From positions 1 to 16,851 of the forward strand of contig DAOWDZ010000040.1 of the NCBI GenBank assembly GCA_030638765.1: a stretch of 16,851 nt of DNA. The letters are read 5' to 3'. The DNA is from Desulfocapsa sp. GTDB taxonomy: Bacteria > Desulfobacterota > Desulfobulbia > Desulfobulbales > Desulfocapsaceae. The notes under the pieces are model-generated. The model ran no database searches, was not told where the DNA came from, and saw only the letters and a list, made by a program, of their open reading frames with translations. The translations under genes and the position numbers were made by a program. Shown one piece after another: positions 7,124 to 14,906 of this stretch. Numbering within the stretch: the first letter of the stretch is position 1; every line of letters starts with the position of its first letter.

Positions 7124-7154
7124 CCACAAAAATAGACTTTATCTACTTTTGTGG
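7124..7154 (-). promoter_or_regulatory. 31-nt dyad: candidate enhancer site or transcript end of the response regulator
   Basis: CCACAAAAGTAGA and TCTATTTTTGTGG (minus strand) form a 13-bp inverted repeat with one G-U/mismatch position around a 5-nt loop. The dyad contains the stop codon of the response-regulator gene. No T run follows on the minus strand, so it is a poor intrinsic terminator. Its centre lies about 100 bp upstream of the -24 element at 7037-7038, the usual distance for an NtrC-type upstream activating site. Which role applies is undecided; both could. Confidence 0.5.
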
Positions 7155-8585
7155 ATTGGAGTTAATACCATGCTTTTCAAGGAGTTGATATATTCGTGCT
7201 CTTGAGAGACTGGAAATATCGCATGCTTTCTTTATATTATTGTTACTCAGTCGCATAATATCTTTCATGTAGTTCCGTTCGCTCTCTATTTTAAAGGTTT
7301 TCCATGGTGGCAGTGAGGTAGGTGGGTTGTTTTGTACTGCTTTTGTATCTGAAGGTGTAGAGCTTTTCTGTACACCATCCCTGGCAAGTTGAATGCGCAT
7401 TTGCTGTGGCAGATGAATGGAGTATAGCGTCGGTGCGTCAACGCTTTCTGCAAAAATTTGTTCTACTGTCTGGTGCAATTCCCGTATATTCCCAGGCCAG
7501 TTGTAGGCAGCAAGATTTTCGATGAAATCGGGGGCAATACCTTTTGTCTCTTTCTGGTATCGTTCACACAGTTTCCCAAGAAAATAAACGACCAGTTCTC
7601 TGACATCCTCAAGTCTATCCCGGAGAGGAGGAAGGGTAATATTCATGGCATGAAGTCGAAAAAGTAAATCACCGCGAAAACGTCCATCAGTTACCATTTG
7701 TGAGAGGTCGCGGTTTGTTGCGGTAACCAGTCTGAAATTGGATATGATCTCTTTGGTACCTCCAACCGGACGGAATTTTCGTTCCTGTAGGATCCGTAGA
7801 AAGTTTTTTTGTATGGCAAGAGGAAGTTCTCCTACTTCATCTAGAAAGAGTGTTCCATTATGGGCATGCTGAATCAAACCTTCCTGTGCTCTGTCTGCAC
7901 CTGTAAAAGCTCCCTTGACATGGCCGAAAAGGGTGCTTTCTATAAGAGTGTCTGGAAGCGACGCACAATCCACAACAACAAATGGCTTCTCAGATCTGTT
8001 GCTGTTGTCATGAAGCGCCTGTGAAAAAAGTTCCTTACCTGTGCCTGTTTCTCCAGTGATTAACACATTGATGTCATTTGAGGCAGCAGTGGCAAGTCGG
8101 TCAAGGCATTTATTCAGTGCGTTTGATTGACCAATAATTGCACCTCTCTTTAAGGAAACAGGAACAACTTTTATGCGTTGTTTCTCTTCACGGAACTGTA
8201 GTGCTCGTATCAGATGCAGGGGGAGGTCACGAATAACATGGGGCTTTTCTATATAACTCCAGGCACCACCCCGAATGGCTTTTTCGGCGCCATCAGCAGC
8301 ACCATGACCAGTGATAATAATAACTTCAGGAGAGGATGGGGTTTCTATGAATTGAGGAAGGTATTCAAGGCCATTGCCATCCGGCATTTGTACATCGAGC
8401 AGTATGCAATCCCAATTTTCTCCATTGGCCAGAAGAAGGCCTTCTTCCAGGGTATTTGCAGAGCCGGTTTCATGACCCGTTCGATTGAGTTGCTTAATCA
8501 GCATGGAACACAGGGTCACATCGTCATCGATAATAAGGATCTTGGCGATACTTTTTTGTTTTTCAGACTGTTTGTTCTTTTTCAT
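7143..8585 (-). CDS. NtrC-family response regulator (receiver + sigma-54 AAA+ + Fis-type HTH)
   Basis: The 480-aa cytoplasmic activator has three domains. The receiver (about residues 14-130) carries acidic IDDD at 19-22, phospho-acceptor Asp64 in LLDVQMPDG, Thr92 and Lys114. The AAA+ domain (about 148-385) has Walker A GETGTGKE at 178-185, the sigma-54-contacting GAFTGA loop at 225-230 and Walker B GTLFLDE at 244-250. A Ser/Pro/Thr-rich linker (about 405-428) leads to a C-terminal Fis-type helix-turn-helix (about 435-473, SLSRARIYQLLEKHG). It would be phosphorylated by the hybrid kinase encoded just upstream and use ATP hydrolysis to open sigma-54 promoters. Its start overlaps the kinase gene by 23 nt with no clear Shine-Dalgarno, so coupling is likely. 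Its nearest possible target is the sigma-54 promoter at 7024-7039 directly downstream. Confidence 0.94.
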   Translation of the reverse strand: MKKNKQSEKQKSIAKILIIDDDVTLCSMLIKQLNRTGHETGSANTLEEGLLLANGENWDCILLDVQMPDGNGLEYLPQFIETPSSPEVIIITGHGAADGAEKAIRGGAWSYIEKPHVIRDLPLHLIRALQFREEKQRIKVVPVSLKRGAIIGQSNALNKCLDRLATAASNDINVLITGETGTGKELFSQALHDNSNRSEKPFVVVDCASLPDTLIESTLFGHVKGAFTGADRAQEGLIQHAHNGTLFLDEVGELPLAIQKNFLRILQERKFRPVGGTKEIISNFRLVTATNRDLSQMVTDGRFRGDLLFRLHAMNITLPPLRDRLEDVRELVVYFLGKLCERYQKETKGIAPDFIENLAAYNWPGNIRELHQTVEQIFAESVDAPTLYSIHLPQQMRIQLARDGVQKSSTPSDTKAVQNNPPTSLPPWKTFKIESERNYMKDIMRLSNNNIKKACDISSLSRARIYQLLEKHGINSNPQK

Positions 8586-11500
8586 TTAAGAATTCACGTA
8601 TTGTCTTTGCTAAAATCAGCGGTTTTATTGGTTTTTCAAGCATGGTGCAAAAACCATATTGAATGATCTGACTTTTAGTGAGAAGCTCGGCATTACCTGT
8701 ACAGAGAATGGCCGGGATGTCCGGGTTGATTTTCCTGATATTGGCTAAAAGATCCTTACCACTCATATTTGGCATGGCCATATCGATGAGTAACAGATCA
8801 TATTGAAAAGGATCTTCCTTGATGGATTCCATAACTGTTATAGTACTATTGAAGGTGGTGACCTGATATCCCAATTTTGAAAGTATTCGCTCACGAAGTA
8901 TTAAGATATTGGGCTCATCGTCAACCACCAGGATATGTTCACTCCCAATAGGAAGGACCTCATCTTCACTTGATGATACAACTTTTGCAATAGTGTCGTC
9001 CACTGGAAGGAAAATTGAAAACTGAGTACCTTCTTGAGGACTGCTTTTGACGGATATACTGCCATGGTGGCTTTTAATGATACCGTGAACAACTGCCAGG
9101 CCAAGGCCTGTCCCTTCACCAATTCCCTTTGTGGTGAAAAAAGGATCAAAAATTCGTTTTATGGTTTCATCTTCGATTCCGGCTCCTGTGTCCTGGATTG
9201 TAAGTTGTAAGTAATGTCCCGGGTGTATAGTGGTGGGAATGTCCAGGCTTTCTTCTGTGAATTCTACTTGTGATAATGTAATCCTGAGAGTACCACCTTC
9301 GGGAAGCATGGCCTGTCTGGCGTTGGTTCCGAGGTTCATAAGAACTTGATAAATCTGGGTGGGGTCAGCATCTATTGGAGGGCAGGTGTCGTCAATTTCT
9401 TCCTGAAGTTCAATTGAAGCCGGAAGTGATGCTCGGAGCATCTTAACAGTCTCTTTGATGAGGAATTGTATCTGTACCGGGATGAATTCCTGTTCCTGAT
9501 GACGACTGAAGAGAAGAATTTGCCTGACAAGATCTGCTGCCCTGTCGCCCGATTGAATGACTTCGCAGAGATCCTGATAGGGCTGACTTTCCTTTGAAAG
9601 TTCATCCATGGCCATTCTTGTGTAGCCGAGGATGGCTCCAAGAATATTGTTGAAATCGTGGGCAATTCCCCCGGCTAATGTACCTACGGCCTCCATTTTC
9701 ACAGCCTGTCGAAGTTGTTCCTCCAGCTCAAGTTCACGGGTGATATTATGCCTGACAGCAACATAGTTAATGATTTTCCCAATGCTGTCTTTGACGGGTG
9801 TTATAGTTGTCTCTTCAATAAATTTTGCACCGGACTTACTCTTGTTGACAAGTTGACCCTGCCAGACTTCACCGTTTGAGATGGTGGCCCACAAGTCTTT
9901 ATAAAATGCATGTGAATGTTCAGCACTCTTGAGAAAACGAGGGTTTTTGCCCAGTATTTCCCCTTTTGTGTATTCGGATATTTTCTCAAATGCCGGGTTA
10001 ACGTACTGAATAAGTCCCTGTTTGTCTGTGACCAGAACAACATCCACTGATTGATCAATGGCAGTGGCCAGCATTTTGTTTGCCTCATCTGCCAGTACGC
10101 TTTTCGTAACGTCCTGTAAGGTTCCAAGGGAATTTATGGGTTTGCCCAACTCGTTGTAAGATGTTAGGCAACGCTCTTGTATATGTTTTATTGTACCGTC
10201 ATCCAATACTATGCGGTGAGTGATTTCATAGGGGGATTTTTCTGTAATTGAATTTTTATAAGCGTGGTCGACGGCTTTCCGATCATCAGGATGGATACGG
10301 GCAAACAGATTTTCAACATTGGGAGTGAAATGTTTCGAGTCAAGACCAAAAATTCGATAAATTTCATCTGACCAGAAGAGTGTATCTTCAATAATGTTGT
10401 GTTCCCAGTGGCCTGTTTTTGCCAGTTTTTCAGCCTCTTTTAAATTTGCCTCACTTTTTTGGAGTGCTGTGAGGGTTGTTGTATGCATTCTGGCGTTATG
10501 CTGTGCCTGAAGTCTGGCATCGAGTATTGGTGCTATGTGGGAAGATATTTCATTGAGTACTTCAACATCATTACTGGTGTACGGATCTTGTTTGTTTCCA
10601 AGGAAAATGACTGCAATTGTCCTATCCTGATACCGTATAGGAACAGCCATCCCGTTATCGAGAGCAATTTGTGTGACTGGAGAGGTGAGTGGTTTGTTTT
10701 GGATGAAATGAGTTCCTTTTAGTATCACATTGCGTATGGCATCGTTGGATATTGTGCACTCAGTTGCAACTTTTTTAACAGCAATTGCGTCGTATTTAGA
10801 ATGTGTGTTATTCAGGCTGGAAATAATGATCTGGTCCTGATCGTCAAAATATCCAAAACAGCCATAACTGCTTTTAAAATATGTGAGGATAAATTTTAGA
10901 ATTGGTTGATATACAGTATCGTCACTTATTGTTAGAAATTGTGTGATGATATTGTTCTGGAGGGTAAGTTTTTTCTGGGATTGTTTGAGTTGTTCTTCGA
11001 GGAGTTTTTTTTGAGTTACATCATCATATACAACAACGATTTCTCTGGAATCCAGACGGTAAACATAGTTTTCTCTACTTACTTCCAGTTGACCATTACG
11101 ATATCTGTCCAGAGGAAAGTGTTCAGCAATTCCTGTTGCGTGGACTCTTTGCATGCACGTGAGAAGTCGTTTGTAGACAACTTTCCGTGGGAAATCTGAA
11201 AGTCTACGTTTCACACAATAGTGGTGTTTGAGGTTAGTTATCTCCAGACCTTTATTGTTAACGTCTATAACCACAAAATCCTGTCCATTCTCAATGGGAC
11301 GATAAACAGTGACACCATTGCTCATGTTGTCAAACAGTGAGCGATACCGCTTTTCATTTATCTGAGCCAGGCGTTGATGGTGATTTTGCTTTGAAGCAGA
11401 TTGATAAATTAAGTAAAAGAGAGGAATGCTGGCGAGAAAAAGAACGAAAGTATCTTTAATGAGGTTAATGGTAGAAACAGAGAATACATTATGGTTCTGG

Positions 11501-11601
11501 TTAAGCCAGGGGACTAAAACTATTCCCGTAATGACAATTAACAGATAAATAGATACAATTTTGATTGCCGTTCCGGCTGCGCGAAGGTCTTTTAAGAGCA
11601 T
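8563..11601 (-). CDS. Hybrid sensor histidine kinase (2 TM, PAS-GAF-PAS-PAS, HisKA, HATPase, receiver)
   Basis: The 1012-aa protein starts with two hydrophobic segments (about residues 11-31 and 46-66) joined by a very short periplasmic loop, so it probably senses inside the cell or membrane. A PAS-like region (about 85-195), a GAF-like region (about 215-365) and two PAS domains (about 390-500 and 505-622; the last contains [25 protein letters not shown]) follow. The HisKA domain has GGIAHDFNN with His648. The ATPase has N-box [10 protein letters not shown] (756-765), DTGAGIE (804-810) and [11 protein letters not shown]. The C-terminal receiver (about 888-1005) has VDDEP, Asp940 and Lys990. 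Internal phospho-transfer to Asp940 may adjust the flow to the separate regulator. The first in-frame ATG is 11601 (a TAA lies just upstream). It faces away from the DUF4405 operon across a 364-nt spacer. Confidence 0.93.
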   Translation of the reverse strand: MLLKDLRAAGTAIKIVSIYLLIVITGIVLVPWLNQNHNVFSVSTINLIKDTFVLFLASIPLFYLIYQSASKQNHHQRLAQINEKRYRSLFDNMSNGVTVYRPIENGQDFVVIDVNNKGLEITNLKHHYCVKRRLSDFPRKVVYKRLLTCMQRVHATGIAEHFPLDRYRNGQLEVSRENYVYRLDSREIVVVYDDVTQKKLLEEQLKQSQKKLTLQNNIITQFLTISDDTVYQPILKFILTYFKSSYGCFGYFDDQDQIIISSLNNTHSKYDAIAVKKVATECTISNDAIRNVILKGTHFIQNKPLTSPVTQIALDNGMAVPIRYQDRTIAVIFLGNKQDPYTSNDVEVLNEISSHIAPILDARLQAQHNARMHTTTLTALQKSEANLKEAEKLAKTGHWEHNIIEDTLFWSDEIYRIFGLDSKHFTPNVENLFARIHPDDRKAVDHAYKNSITEKSPYEITHRIVLDDGTIKHIQERCLTSYNELGKPINSLGTLQDVTKSVLADEANKMLATAIDQSVDVVLVTDKQGLIQYVNPAFEKISEYTKGEILGKNPRFLKSAEHSHAFYKDLWATISNGEVWQGQLVNKSKSGAKFIEETTITPVKDSIGKIINYVAVRHNITRELELEEQLRQAVKMEAVGTLAGGIAHDFNNILGAILGYTRMAMDELSKESQPYQDLCEVIQSGDRAADLVRQILLFSRHQEQEFIPVQIQFLIKETVKMLRASLPASIELQEEIDDTCPPIDADPTQIYQVLMNLGTNARQAMLPEGGTLRITLSQVEFTEESLDIPTTIHPGHYLQLTIQDTGAGIEDETIKRIFDPFFTTKGIGEGTGLGLAVVHGIIKSHHGSISVKSSPQEGTQFSIFLPVDDTIAKVVSSSEDEVLPIGSEHILVVDDEPNILILRERILSKLGYQVTTFNSTITVMESIKEDPFQYDLLLIDMAMPNMSGKDLLANIRKINPDIPAILCTGNAELLTKSQIIQYGFCTMLEKPIKPLILAKTIREFLNEKEQTV

Positions 11602-11759
11602 TTGTTATTAATAGAGATAAAAGATGATTTTTGAGAAGTTTTGAGTAAATGTTAATGTGTTCATAATTAAAGTTTATTCTTTCATGGGCGCTAAAGTCAA
11701 GTTCTTGTAAGAAAAAGTGAAATAAAATTGGAGTGTTGCTCTGATTTGGTCAAATTGGG

Positions 11760-11800
11760 TCGATGTTCGACATTTTTGTCGACAAGGTTGAGTTTGTCGA
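11760..11800 (+). promoter_or_regulatory. TCGA-centred inverted-repeat array, candidate upstream activating sequence
   Basis: Four TCGA cores occur in 41 bp, at 11760, 11767, 11779 and 11797. They form overlapping perfect dyads: TCGACA-N4-TGTCGA (11767-11782), the palindrome TTGTCGACAA (11776-11785) and TCGACAA-N8-TTGTCGA (11779-11800). The array lies about 80-120 bp upstream of the -24 element at 11878, the usual place for tandem NtrC-type activator binding. The binding protein is unknown; the regulators at 7143-8585 and 14907-16229 are the local candidates. Confidence 0.6.
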
Positions 11801-11876
11801 GTTAGTGTCAGGGCATAAGAAGTGATAAAAAGGTATAACATAGTGTTTTTTAACAAATAGTAATGTTTTCTTAATG

Positions 11877-11892
11877 TGGCACATTTCTGGCA
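11877..11892 (+). promoter_or_regulatory. Sigma-54 (-24/-12) promoter of the DUF4405 operon
   Basis: TGGCACATTTCTGGCA matches the sigma-54 consensus, with GG at 11878-11879 and GC at 11890-11891 in exact 10-nt separation. The only weak position is G instead of T before the -12 GC. The expected transcript start is near 11903, about 63 nt before the GTG start at 11966. Confidence 0.8.
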
Positions 11893-11965
11893 TTGTCATA
11901 ATGAAATAATATTAGAACTATTTACAGGATCTAGAGCATCCATTTTTTAACAGAGGAGTTTCAAC

Positions 11966-12808
11966 GTGAACATACGAAAAATAACATCCATGACCATGTT
12001 TATCTCATTTCTACTAGAGGGTATAACATCGATTATTTTATTTATTGTACCTCATGGACGTGTGGCTTATTGGGCAGATTGGCATATGTTTGGCCTAAGT
12101 AAGGGAGAATGGAGTAATCTTCATATAAACCTTGGTTTTCTTATGCTTTTTGCCGGTGGTATGCACATGTATTACAACTGGGCTCCAATAAAAGCTTATA
12201 TGAAAAATCGCGCTCGCCAACTTAAAGTTTTCACACCATCTTTTAATGTTGCCCTGCTGCTTACCATGGTTGTGAGTATCGGAACCTATTTTGAAGTTCC
12301 TCCTATGATTTCGGTCATTAATATGGGAGAGGCCATTAAAGATAATGCCTCGAAACAGTATGGAGAGCCACCATATGGGCATGCAGAGCTATCTTCTTTG
12401 AAGCATTTCACCAAGAAGCAGAATCTTGATCTGGATGTGGCTATGGAAATTCTCAAAAAAGCGAATATCAGCTTTGCAGATAGTAACGACACTCTGTTAA
12501 CTATTGCCGATGGCAATAATATTAGTCCTGCAGCCCTTGCTATTATGCTAAAACCTGCTGGTGGAGAGAAAGCAGATGGAGAATCATCAGTTTTTCCAGA
12601 TAATCCAATGTCCGGTTTCGGTAATAAAACAATTGCAGGTTTGTGCAGTGAATATAATCTTCATTTCAGGGAAATCCGTGGAAAACTTGCTGAAAAAGGT
12701 GTTCTGGTTGAGGCAGAGATGACAGTCAAGGAGATTGCAGAAGAAAGCAATAAAGGTCCGATGGACATTTTTGATATTCTTCATGAGATCATTAATGAAC
12801 AAAAATAG
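11966..12808 (+). CDS. DUF4405 multi-spanning membrane protein with histidine-rich helix and duplicated C-terminal motif
   Basis: The 280-aa protein starts at GTG 11966, preceded by AGAGGAG at 11952-11958 with 7-nt spacing. Three membrane helices are likely (about residues 7-28, 53-72 and 94-113), matching the DUF4405 family, whose function is unknown. His53 and His67 sit in one helix, 14 residues apart as in b-type cytochromes, with His30 and His40 on the preceding loop; heme binding is inference. The soluble part holds two related repeats (about 141-196 and 219-276). Each has an NL-containing helix, then T-[LV]-x-x-IA-x-x-[NS]-N-x-x-[SG]-P and a hydrophobic helix. This motif type is seen in redox membrane proteins of anaerobes. 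It is the first gene of the sigma-54-driven operon and overlaps the next gene by 14 nt. Confidence 0.82.
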   Translation: MNIRKITSMTMFISFLLEGITSIILFIVPHGRVAYWADWHMFGLSKGEWSNLHINLGFLMLFAGGMHMYYNWAPIKAYMKNRARQLKVFTPSFNVALLLTMVVSIGTYFEVPPMISVINMGEAIKDNASKQYGEPPYGHAELSSLKHFTKKQNLDLDVAMEILKKANISFADSNDTLLTIADGNNISPAALAIMLKPAGGEKADGESSVFPDNPMSGFGNKTIAGLCSEYNLHFREIRGKLAEKGVLVEAEMTVKEIAEESNKGPMDIFDILHEIINEQK

Positions 12809-13355
12809 AATATCTATGGGCATGGCTGCTACCTGTGCGGCCATTGTTCTGATGATTCTGTTTTGTAAAACGGATCTCGTTTTAGCTCAGGACTTTTTTG
12901 TTGGAAAAGTTCTCAGCGTGGATAAAAAGCTGCTGGAAATCACCCTTGAGCCTGTTCGTTTCAATAGCATGGCGGAAAGTGTTGTGCCTGAAGAGACGGT
13001 TGTGGTGCGACTTGCAAAAGAGACAAGATTGTCGAATATAAACGAACAAGGTGGTTTGCCGGGGTGCGTCATTATTGGAGAGACCATTCGTTTATGGGGC
13101 GAATTAGTTAAAGATGAAACGAATGTTTTTGTGGCAAACGATATTCGAGGGTGTCGGAGAGGTGGCTGTTCCTCCGACCCCACAGGAGTACGCTCAAGAC
13201 TCTTAAAGGGGAGAAAATGGAACCAGTTCCCCTTTGATGATGGCGAGTATGAGAACGGAAACTCTGGTTTTGGCGCGGGGCGTGGCAGTAGTGGCAATGG
13301 TGGTGCTGGCGGTAACGGTGGAGGGGGTGGCAACGGCGGCGGTGGCGGCGGTTGA
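12795..13355 (+). CDS. Secreted protein with beta-rich domain and glycine-rich C-terminal tail, unknown function
   Basis: I do not recognise a named family. From the ATG at 12795 the 186-aa product begins with a signal peptide (MNKNRISMG, hydrophobic AAIVLMILF region, probable cleavage near VLAQ-D), so it should be periplasmic or surface exposed. The mature part looks beta-rich and OB-fold-like: FFVGKVLSVDKKLLEITLEP, ETVVVRLAKETRL, GETIRLWGEL, NVFVANDIRGC. Two or three cysteines (PGC, GCRRGGC) could form a disulfide. The last 35 or so residues are Gly/Ser/Asn with long Gly runs. The start overlaps the DUF4405 gene by 14 nt; an upstream ATG at 12735 in this frame would lie deep in that gene and is rejected. 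The G-rich tail-coding DNA runs into the Shine-Dalgarno of the kinase gene that follows. Confidence 0.75.
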   Translation: MNKNRISMGMAATCAAIVLMILFCKTDLVLAQDFFVGKVLSVDKKLLEITLEPVRFNSMAESVVPEETVVVRLAKETRLSNINEQGGLPGCVIIGETIRLWGELVKDETNVFVANDIRGCRRGGCSSDPTGVRSRLLKGRKWNQFPFDDGEYENGNSGFGAGRGSSGNGGAGGNGGGGGNGGGGGG

Positions 13356-13361
13356 GGAGGT
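13355..13361 (+). promoter_or_regulatory. Perfect Shine-Dalgarno of the second kinase, overlapping the upstream stop codon
   Basis: AGGAGGT begins on the last base of the TGA at 13353-13355 and lies 5 nt before the ATG at 13367. It decides that start over the in-frame TTG at 13352 and implies stop-start coupling. Confidence 0.85.
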
Positions 13362-13366
13362 GGAAG

Positions 13367-14884
13367 ATGACACTCTATCCAAGCTGTCGTACAAACCTCT
13401 CGTTTTTCTCGCTGATTATTGCTCTTGTCGGGGGATATTTTTTCTGGCAGATGCAGCATGCATCAGATGAAATTCAAAAGCATGCTCAGGATCATTCTGA
13501 GATTCTTGCTGCAGTTGTTGCGGTAAATATAGAAAACACACTGCTTTCCCAAAGCGGATTAGAAGATACTGTTGCTGCATCTCTTGAAAATAGTGCTCGT
13601 TTTATACACTATCTTAATCAGGTTGAAGCTTTTTCAAGTGCTGAACTTACTGCTTTTGCAGTGGAATCCGGTTTTGAGGGAGTTAAAATTGTCCACGTTA
13701 ACAATGTTGAAGCTGTGAGTGGACCTGCCGGATGGCTTCCCGGAAGGATGTGCAGGGATGTTGCAGGACTTGAACGGATAGAAAACGAACAGCTGTATCT
13801 TTTTTCCTATATTCCGGCTGTTGAAACCACAGAAAGAGAATCTGAATATTGCGTTCTGGTTGGTCTCTCCTCCGAGGAAATAGATGCCACACTTGAAAAA
13901 ATCTCCGTGGAACGTCTGCTCAGTATGTTCCAAAATTTATATGATATTGCCTATGTGCGTTTTAGAAATGATTCTGTGGAGCAGGGCGCTCTTCCGGATA
14001 ATATCCTTGAAACAGTAATCTCAATGGGAGACAAAAATCTTGTTGTTGCCCTGAAAACGGATCGTTACGGGAAACGGCGTATGCAGATGCGTAAAGAGTT
14101 TATCATCTTTACAAGTTTTTTGATCCTTTTTGGTGCATTGTCTTCCTGGCTGCTCTATCGGATTCAGCGGCAGCGTCTGCAGCAGGCACGTAAATTTGAA
14201 AGAAGACTGGCGCGTCAGCATGAAGATGCGGCACTTGGAAGAGCAGCTGCTACCATTACGCATGAACTTAGAAATCCCTTGAATGCAATTGGAATGGGAT
14301 TACAGCGCCTTCAGATAGAGGCTGCAAATCTGGATCAGGATCACAATAAACTTCTGCAAAGTATGCGAAGTGCGGTTGATCGTTCAAATACAATTATTAC
14401 CAGGTTGAAAGATTCCATTCATGCCTATGAAATCACCACTGAAAAAGTCGATATCGTAGCACTTGCAAATCAGGCTATCACGCTTTATCGCGGGTATTGT
14501 GATGCGCAACAGATTGACGTTGAGTTTAAATATGATTCAAAAATATTGGCTTTGGGCGATAAGACTCTTCTAGAGCAACTCTTTGAAAACTTAGTAAAAA
14601 ATAGCGTGGAAGCACAGGTGAATGGCGGGTTTTTGAAAATTGACATCGCTCTGTCTGAAAAGAAGGGAATGTGTCAGATTGAGCTTACGAACGGTGGTTT
14701 TACGTTAAATAGAGAAGAGAGCAAACTTCTTTTTGAACCCTATTTTACCAGTAAAAATAAAGGGACTGGCCTTGGTCTTGTTATCAGCAGAAAGATTGTT
14801 CAGGCTCATGGCGGACAACTTTCCTGGAATGCTGACTATGCAATGAACACCATCCGGTTCATAATTACTCTACCCGTTTCATAG
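13367..14884 (+). CDS. Membrane sensor histidine kinase (periplasmic sensor, HisKA, HATPase)
   Basis: The 505-aa protein has one membrane helix near residues 9-27, a periplasmic sensor region of about 210 residues with cysteines near 129 and 162, and a second helix (about 245-264). A HisKA domain follows with ITHELRNPLNAIGMG (His299). The ATPase has N-box FENLVKNSVEAQ (Asn412), LFEPYFTSK and the G-box KGTGLGLVISRKIVQAHGG. The first ATP-lid motif reads TNGG where most kinases have DNGPG, so the adenine-contacting Asp appears to be Asn; similar variants exist in some active kinases. The start at 13367 follows from the Shine-Dalgarno at 13355-13361. The sensed signal is unknown. It is 22 nt upstream of its likely partner regulator and shares the operon with the DUF4405 and secreted proteins, which suggests it monitors them or their activity. 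Confidence 0.92.
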   Translation: MTLYPSCRTNLSFFSLIIALVGGYFFWQMQHASDEIQKHAQDHSEILAAVVAVNIENTLLSQSGLEDTVAASLENSARFIHYLNQVEAFSSAELTAFAVESGFEGVKIVHVNNVEAVSGPAGWLPGRMCRDVAGLERIENEQLYLFSYIPAVETTERESEYCVLVGLSSEEIDATLEKISVERLLSMFQNLYDIAYVRFRNDSVEQGALPDNILETVISMGDKNLVVALKTDRYGKRRMQMRKEFIIFTSFLILFGALSSWLLYRIQRQRLQQARKFERRLARQHEDAALGRAAATITHELRNPLNAIGMGLQRLQIEAANLDQDHNKLLQSMRSAVDRSNTIITRLKDSIHAYEITTEKVDIVALANQAITLYRGYCDAQQIDVEFKYDSKILALGDKTLLEQLFENLVKNSVEAQVNGGFLKIDIALSEKKGMCQIELTNGGFTLNREESKLLFEPYFTSKNKGTGLGLVISRKIVQAHGGQLSWNADYAMNTIRFIITLPVS

Positions 14885-14906
14885 ACGAGGATTTATACAA
14901 TTTATT

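Larger units (their letters stand above)
11602..11965. other. Divergent regulatory spacer between kinase operon and DUF4405 operon
   Basis: This 364-nt AT-rich spacer contains no supported gene. For the plus-strand operon it holds a TCGA-centred repeat array (11760-11800), a sigma-54 promoter (11877-11892) and a Shine-Dalgarno (11952-11958). For the minus-strand kinase only a -35-like TTGACT (plus 11695-11700) is seen, with a poor -10 at the right distance; no sigma-54 element faces that way. The kinase operon is therefore probably transcribed by a housekeeping factor. Confidence 0.6.

Noticed and set aside
11760..11800. TCGA array as a CooA-type (TGTCR-N6-YGACA) binding site for the CooA-like regulator
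   Set aside because: TGTCG and CGACA half sites are present but never in the CRP-type order with a 6-bp spacer.
12887..13459. 190-aa minus-strand reading frame with a long proline run
   Set aside because: It is the antisense shadow of the glycine-rich tail; it has no Shine-Dalgarno or homology, and overlaps two well-supported genes.
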